Source: Saccharum officinarum (Eukaryota; Streptophyta; Magnoliopsida; Poales; Poaceae). From it: a DNA stretch of 64,000 bases. The translations under genes were made by a program, and so were the position numbers. The notes under the pieces were generated by a model, which did not search any database, was not told the origin of the DNA, and saw only the letters and a list, made by a program, of their open reading frames with translations. Below, one piece after another: positions 59,491-64,000 of the stretch (position 1 is the stretch's first letter; each line of letters starts with the position of its first letter). The stretch covers positions 8,289,381 to 8,353,380 of the forward strand of contig CM036221.1 in the NCBI GenBank assembly GCA_020631735.1, given 5' to 3'.

Positions 59491-60209
59491 GTTCAATAAT
59501 AATTTGTGAACAATTTGTGTTTTTTTCTAAAATTTGTGAACAATTTGACATATCTCTCTAGTATTTGCAATCCGTAGAAATAGAAGTTATGTTATCCCCA
59601 AATTACATCACTCTATCCAATAAATTACACTGAAAAATCATTATAAATATAATAATAAGATAGTGTAAATATAGCTAAAAGACAGTGTAAGTGCAAGAGC
59701 AAAATTCAGTTATCAGGAGGGGCCAAATCATTCAGTTGTTGCTTAGACAGATCATTCTTCATTATTTCATAGATATTTAATTTCGTGACTTATAGAAAGT
59801 TGGTAATCGTGTCAAGAGAGTTTCATCCTCTAAAACTTATTTTTTCTGTCTCTCCTTAAAAACATTGTCACATCATCAAAAGTGCTTATATGACAACCTA
59901 TTAAATGCAAATGAAAAACTCTCACTGAAACTGGCCTAACAAGATTGTGTACGCTTTTGGCGAAGATGGTGGTGTAAGTTGATCTGATTCGTAGTAAAAA
60001 AATGGATCGATTCTGATTTTAAATTTGGCAACAGAAAATGATGATTTGTTACTCAAAAGTTTGCATGGAGGATTAGCAAGAGGGCAAGTTGACTATCAAA
60101 AATACTGCTGTACATTAGCAAGATGGCGAGTTGACTATGAAAAAAAGAAGCAAGTACTATTACTTTATATGCTCCGGGAGGCCCAGGCCAGCAAACTAAA
60201 CACACACAC
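59491..60209. other. AT-rich spacer upstream of the BAHD gene
   Basis: 59815-59940 ends in CTCTCACTGAAACTGGCC, related to the MITE at 27788. No gene was recognised. Confidence 0.35.
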
Positions 60210-60212
60210 TAT

Positions 60213-60324
60213 GGGCTGTGTTGGATGCCGCCCTCTCGTCATCCCAGCCCCGAAATCGAATGCCTAGGGATGCTGCCTGGCACCGGAGCTGCCTGGGAGA
60301 CAGCATCCAAACAGAAACAGGTCC
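60213..60324. mobile_element. Small MITE-like insert near the BAHD promoter
   Basis: The left end GGGCTGTGTTGGATGC pairs loosely with the complement of the right end (GGACCTGTTTCTGTTTGGATGC). TAT lies on both sides (60210-60212 and 60325-60327). It ends just before the TATA-like sequence of the BAHD gene. Confidence 0.45.
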
Positions 60325-60342
60325 TATATAGTATATTTATAT
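60325..60342 (+). promoter_or_regulatory. TATA-like box of the BAHD gene
   Basis: TATATAGTATATTTATAT lies about 60-75 bases before the start codon, so the transcript leader would be short. It is assigned by position and composition. Confidence 0.45.
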
Positions 60343-60399
60343 CACCTAGCATAGCATCTCTCCCAGTTGTGCATTAGCGACCGCGTGCGGTGCGCAGGA

Positions 60400-60953
60400 A
60401 TGGCGACGGCGTCCATCAAGTTCACGGCGCTCAGGCGACCGGCAGTGCTGGTGGCTCCGGCCGCCCCGACACCTCATGAGTTGAAGCGGTTCTCGGACTT
60501 CGACGACCAGGACAGCCTGCGAATCCAGTCTCCCATCATCCATTTCTACAAGAGGAAGGATTCCATGGCCACGGACGTCGAGGACGGCAAGGACCCCGCG
60601 CTGGTCATCCGGGACGCCATCGCCAGGGCTCTTGTGCCCTACTACCCGTTGGCCGGACGGCTGAGGGAGCACGACAGAGACAAGCTCGCCGTCGACTGCA
60701 CCGCCGAGGGCGTGCTGTTCGTCAAGGCCGACGCTGACGTTCGCCTCGACCAGTTTGGTGACGCCCTGCTGCTGCCACCATTCCCGTGCGTGGAGGAGCT
60801 CATCTTTGACGTCCCCGGCTCGTCCGCCATCCTCGACATGCCTCTCCTGCTTATCCAGGTACAGCTAGCTTTCCTTTCTTCGAATCCACTACTACTATGC
60901 CATGCCATGCCAGCCATATGAACAATGCAAAATTCTATTACGTACGTGCAGGT
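60400..60953 (+). pseudogene. BAHD acyltransferase, first exon only (cut by copia)
   Basis: Exon 1 (60400-60858) encodes 153 residues from MATASIKFTALRRPAVLVAP; the start at 60400 has a good context (GGAATGGCG). Conserved family stretches: DFDDQDSLRIQSPIIHFYK, RDAIARALVPYYPLAGRLRE and FPCVEELIFDVPGSSAILDM-PLLLIQ. The exon ends CAG|GT and an acceptor TGCAG sits at 60947-60951. Two bases into exon 2 a copia LTR begins (60954). The catalytic HxxxD and the DFGWG motif would follow and are not in the window. It resembles the benzyl-alcohol benzoyltransferase-like branch, but the substrate cannot be told. The exon itself is intact, so the break may be recent. Confidence 0.8.
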
Positions 60954-61354
60954 TGTTGGAGCCGACGGTGGCCGTCAGGCTCCTGCTGCTGCTGGAACGC
61001 CGGTGATCGCCGGAGCGCGGTCACCAGGCAGACACACGACGCACACAATAAACTGAAAAGACACACAAGTTTTGCGCTGCACAACCGCACAACCTTTTCG
61101 GGGTTTTTTTCATTGCTTATGTACAATGCAATTGGGTGGCCTGAGGCCGTCCCCCGCCACCGCACGATCGCCATGCTGAGCGACATGCACATCGACCATC
61201 AGTGGCGGTGACCACGCACCCGACACACGCGGCCACACCCCGGACTGGGCACATCTCCATCCAGGCACGCGGTTCTACGCGTCTAAACACACACATGATG
61301 CATGTACAATCAGGATTACAAGTTTAGCACATAGAAAACGTAAACATGCTAACA
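60954..61354 (-). repeat. Copia 3' LTR
   Basis: On the minus strand the LTR starts TGTTAGCATGTTTACG and ends GGCTCCAACA, 401 bp. It is preceded by the purine tract ATTAAGGGGGTGATT (61355-61369). Confidence 0.75.
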
Positions 61355-61377
61355 AATCACCCCCTTAATCCTAATCT

Positions 61378-64000
61378 AACTTGATGATGCCCAGTCTCTG
61401 CCGCAGCTCCACAAACCTGATCCTCGGCAGTGCCTTGGTCAATATGTCAGCAAGCTAGTTTTCTGTTCTCACATGATCAACATCTACTTGCTCATTGCTG
61501 ACACACTCTCTGATATAATGAAAGCGAGTGTCAATATGTTTGCTTCTCTCATGGAAAACCGGATTCGTACTAAGTTCAATGGCCGACTTGTTATCCACGA
61601 GAAGTCTGAACTTCTGAACATCTCCTCCATCAGATCAGCTATGAGCCTGCTGAGCCAGACTCCTTGACAGGCACCTCCACATGCTGCAACATACTCAGCT
61701 TCACAGGTTGACAGTGTTACCACTTTCTGCTCTTGTGAAGACCACGTCACCAAATTTCTACTAAGGAAAAAGGCCATGCCACTGGTGCTCTTGCGTTTCA
61801 CAAGATCTCCACCATGGTCACTGTCTGTATATCCCAACAGATTCAAACCACCTTCTCCCCCTTTGGTGTATTTGCAGCCATAGTTAACTCTACAGAAACA
61901 TATTTGACAATTCTTTTAACCATAGCCCAATGATCACTATTTGGTGACTCCATAAATCGACTTGCCATTCCCACTGCATAGGCAATATCCGGTCTGGTGT
62001 TTACCAAGTACCTCAAACTCCCAATTATACTTTTGTACCTGGTAGCATCTAGCACCTTGTCTGCAGTTCCTGAAACAAGCCTTACACGCTGTTCCATTGG
62101 TGTGTCAGTTGGATTGCACCCTGACAGTCCACACTGGTCCACTATCTTGGTTGCATAAGCACTTTGACATATGGTTATTTCACCACTCTTCTGTGTCACT
62201 TCAATTCCAAGATAGTAACTCAGTAGACCTAGATCACTCATGCTAAAAAGCTTCATCATCTGTTGCTTGAAATTGGCAATACTGTTTCTGTCAGGCCCAC
62301 AGATGATTAAATCATCTATATACACACCAACTATAAGAAAAGAGTCATTCTCATTTCTTCTGTACACAGCATGCTCATCTTCACTCCTCTTGAAGCCAAG
62401 TCTGTACAGCTCATAATCAAGTTTTGCATTCCATGCTCTTGGAGCCTGCTTCAGCCCATACAGGGCCTTGTTTAACTTTAGCACCATCCCTGCATTCTTT
62501 TGATCTTGGAACCATGGTGGTTGATGAACATACACTTCTTCCAACAAATCTCCATTAAGAAATGCTGAGTTTACATCCATATGATGGATCTCCCATCCAC
62601 CATTGGCAGCTAGAGCTAGGAGTAGCCTGACTGTCTCCAATCTAGCCACTGGTGTGAAAACTTCATCAAAATTTACCCCTTGTTTCTGTGCATACCCCTT
62701 TGCCACAAGCCTTGCCTTGTGTTTGACAATATTGCCAGCTGCATCTCTTTTGACTTTGAACACCCACTTGAGACCAATTGCATGCTGCCCCTTAGGCAAT
62801 TGTGTCAATCTCCAAGTCTTGTTCTCACTAATGGACTGCAGTTCCGCATTCATAGTATTTTTCCAATAGTCATATTTAAGAGCTTCATCTACACTTGCTG
62901 GTTCATCAGCTGCAAGTAGACACAATCCACTATACTCAAAGTCATGTATCTTCTCAGTGGCATCAAACAGATCAGTTAAGGTTCTGTATCTCATTGGTTC
63001 CTGGTCTGTATTTGAGCCACTTTCAGAGTTTGACCCAGTGTGATTAGAGCCTGTTGCAGACTCAATTCCCTGATTGATTGGTGTTGATGGTGAGCCAGAT
63101 ACTGCCGGTGATGATGCCTGAGGTGACTACCCTTGGCCATGTCCCTTTTGGTTCTGCTCACTGCCTCTATCATTAACTGAAACAACTAAATCATCTATTG
63201 TCACATTAGCTACAGTAGGCTGAAACTTGGTGAATGTGTCTGTAACAGCCTGATCTGTTTCCATTGGGGCATCCCATTTCCATTTCTCCTTCTCCTCGAA
63301 CACTACATCTCTGCTAACATGCAGTTAATTGTTCACAGGATCAAACACCCTATAACCTTTGGTTCCTGACTCATATACAAGAAGTACCATCTTGACTGAT
63401 CTGTCAGACAGCTTGGTGATACTAGGCCCAACTGCTTTCACATGTGCAATACACCCAAAGGTTCTCATGTGGTCCACCCATGCTTCAAAAGGGGTCATGT
63501 TCTAGAGACTTTTGGTTGGAGCTCGATTCAAGATGTAGACTTTAGTAGCAACAGCTTCTCCCCAGAATTTTGGTGGCATTCCTTTTGCTTTGAGCAGACA
63601 TCTTGCCATCTCAACAACTGTTTGATTCCTACGCTCAACTACTCCATTTTGTTGTGGAGTGTATGGAGTAGTTGTGTAGTGTTTGATGCATGTCTCATTG
63701 CAGAAGAGAGTGAACTGGGTTGAATTGAATTCACTACCCCTGTCTGTTCTGAAAGCTTTCAGTTTCTTCCCATGTTCTAGTTCTGCTTATTGCTTGATCT
63801 TTCTAAAAAATGACAATGCTTCATCTTTTGTTCTCAGGAGCTCCACCCACATATATCTGTTGTGGTCATCCACCACCAACAGAAAATAGTGCTTCCCACC
63901 AGGAGTTGGTGGGTTGATCTTGCCACACAGGTCAGCATGAACTAATTCTAGTCCTTGATCTGCTTTGAATGAGGACTGCTGGGGAAAAGGCTTTCTGTGC
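61378..64000 (-). pseudogene. Copia pol: integrase, RT, RNase H with stops
   Basis: From the right edge: integrase with RYMWVELLRTKDEALSFF, RTDRGSEF and TPQQNGVVERRNQ. The reverse transcriptase frame 62994-61843 is open: HKARLVAKGYAQKQGVNFDE, MDVNSAFLNGDLLEEVYV and YIDD in VGVYIDDLIICG. RNase H: GYTDSDHGGD and STCEAEYVAA, then a frameshift near 61635 and the C-terminal KHIDTRFHYIRECV. Stops lie near 63786, 63503, 63325, 63127 and 61457. Clade not assigned. Confidence 0.85.

Larger units (their letters stand above)
60954..64000 (-). mobile_element. Ty1-copia retrotransposon, 3' part (continues past window)
   Basis: The 3' LTR is at 60954-61354, the polypurine tract next to it, then RNase H, reverse transcriptase and integrase up to the window end. 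The 5' LTR and gag lie beyond 64000. The 5-bp target is probably CAGGT at 60949-60953. Confidence 0.85.

Noticed and set aside
1..64000. CRISPR arrays, bacterial operons, tRNA or rRNA genes
   Set aside because: No regular spacer-repeat arrays or RNA gene signatures were seen; the repeat arrays are degenerate transposon parts in a plant genome.

Overview
This window looks like nuclear DNA from a grass, most likely a panicoid or andropogonoid such as sorghum, sugarcane or Miscanthus. That is an inference. It rests on the spliced genes, the DUF6598 and BAHD families with grass-like sequence, Tourist and Stowaway MITEs, and a Sirevirus-type Ty1-copia element rich in CCGGAC palindromes. No bacterial, organellar or RNA genes were recognised.

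Layout. 1-5451: 3' end of a long-LTR, probably Ty3-gypsy, retrotransposon that seems to sit inside a DNA transposon (copy A, to 6425). 7149-13158: a minus-strand DUF6598 gene, split in its first exon by a 3.6-kb CACTA element that carries a decayed Ulp1-like protease gene. 13407-15406: a LINE 3' fragment into which two DNA transposons inserted. 15.9-20.3 kb: remains of a hAT transposase and a rearranged copia element. 20.9-21.2 kb: a BAHD acyltransferase exon fragment. 21770-25946: the only nearly complete host gene, a nine-exon organelle-type tRNA pseudouridine synthase (TruB family), with an in-frame TAG at the start of exon 5. 26.4-27.7 kb: transposon copy C. 28.1-42.6 kb: transposon copy D containing a full-length 13.4-kb Sirevirus with target duplication GTTTT. 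44.8-46.3 kb: a long foldback element. 47.9-49.0 kb: transposon copy E. 49.1-57.6 kb: two adjacent Helitron-like units. 58.4-59.5 kb: a 3'-5' exonuclease-domain pseudogene split by a hAT-like element. 60400-60953: first exon of a BAHD acyltransferase, cut at its intron/exon-2 border by a copia element that runs off the window.

The main story is nested insertion. Most host genes here are broken by transposons, and the target-site duplications allow the order of events to be read. A recurring theme is a non-autonomous, Mutator-like transposon family (copies A to E) that combines a degenerate array of GCAACA/GAAACA motifs with a GC-rich arm; three copies keep flanking duplications of about 9-12 bp. 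TruB may still be expressed, because the TAG itself could act as a downstream splice acceptor that keeps the frame.
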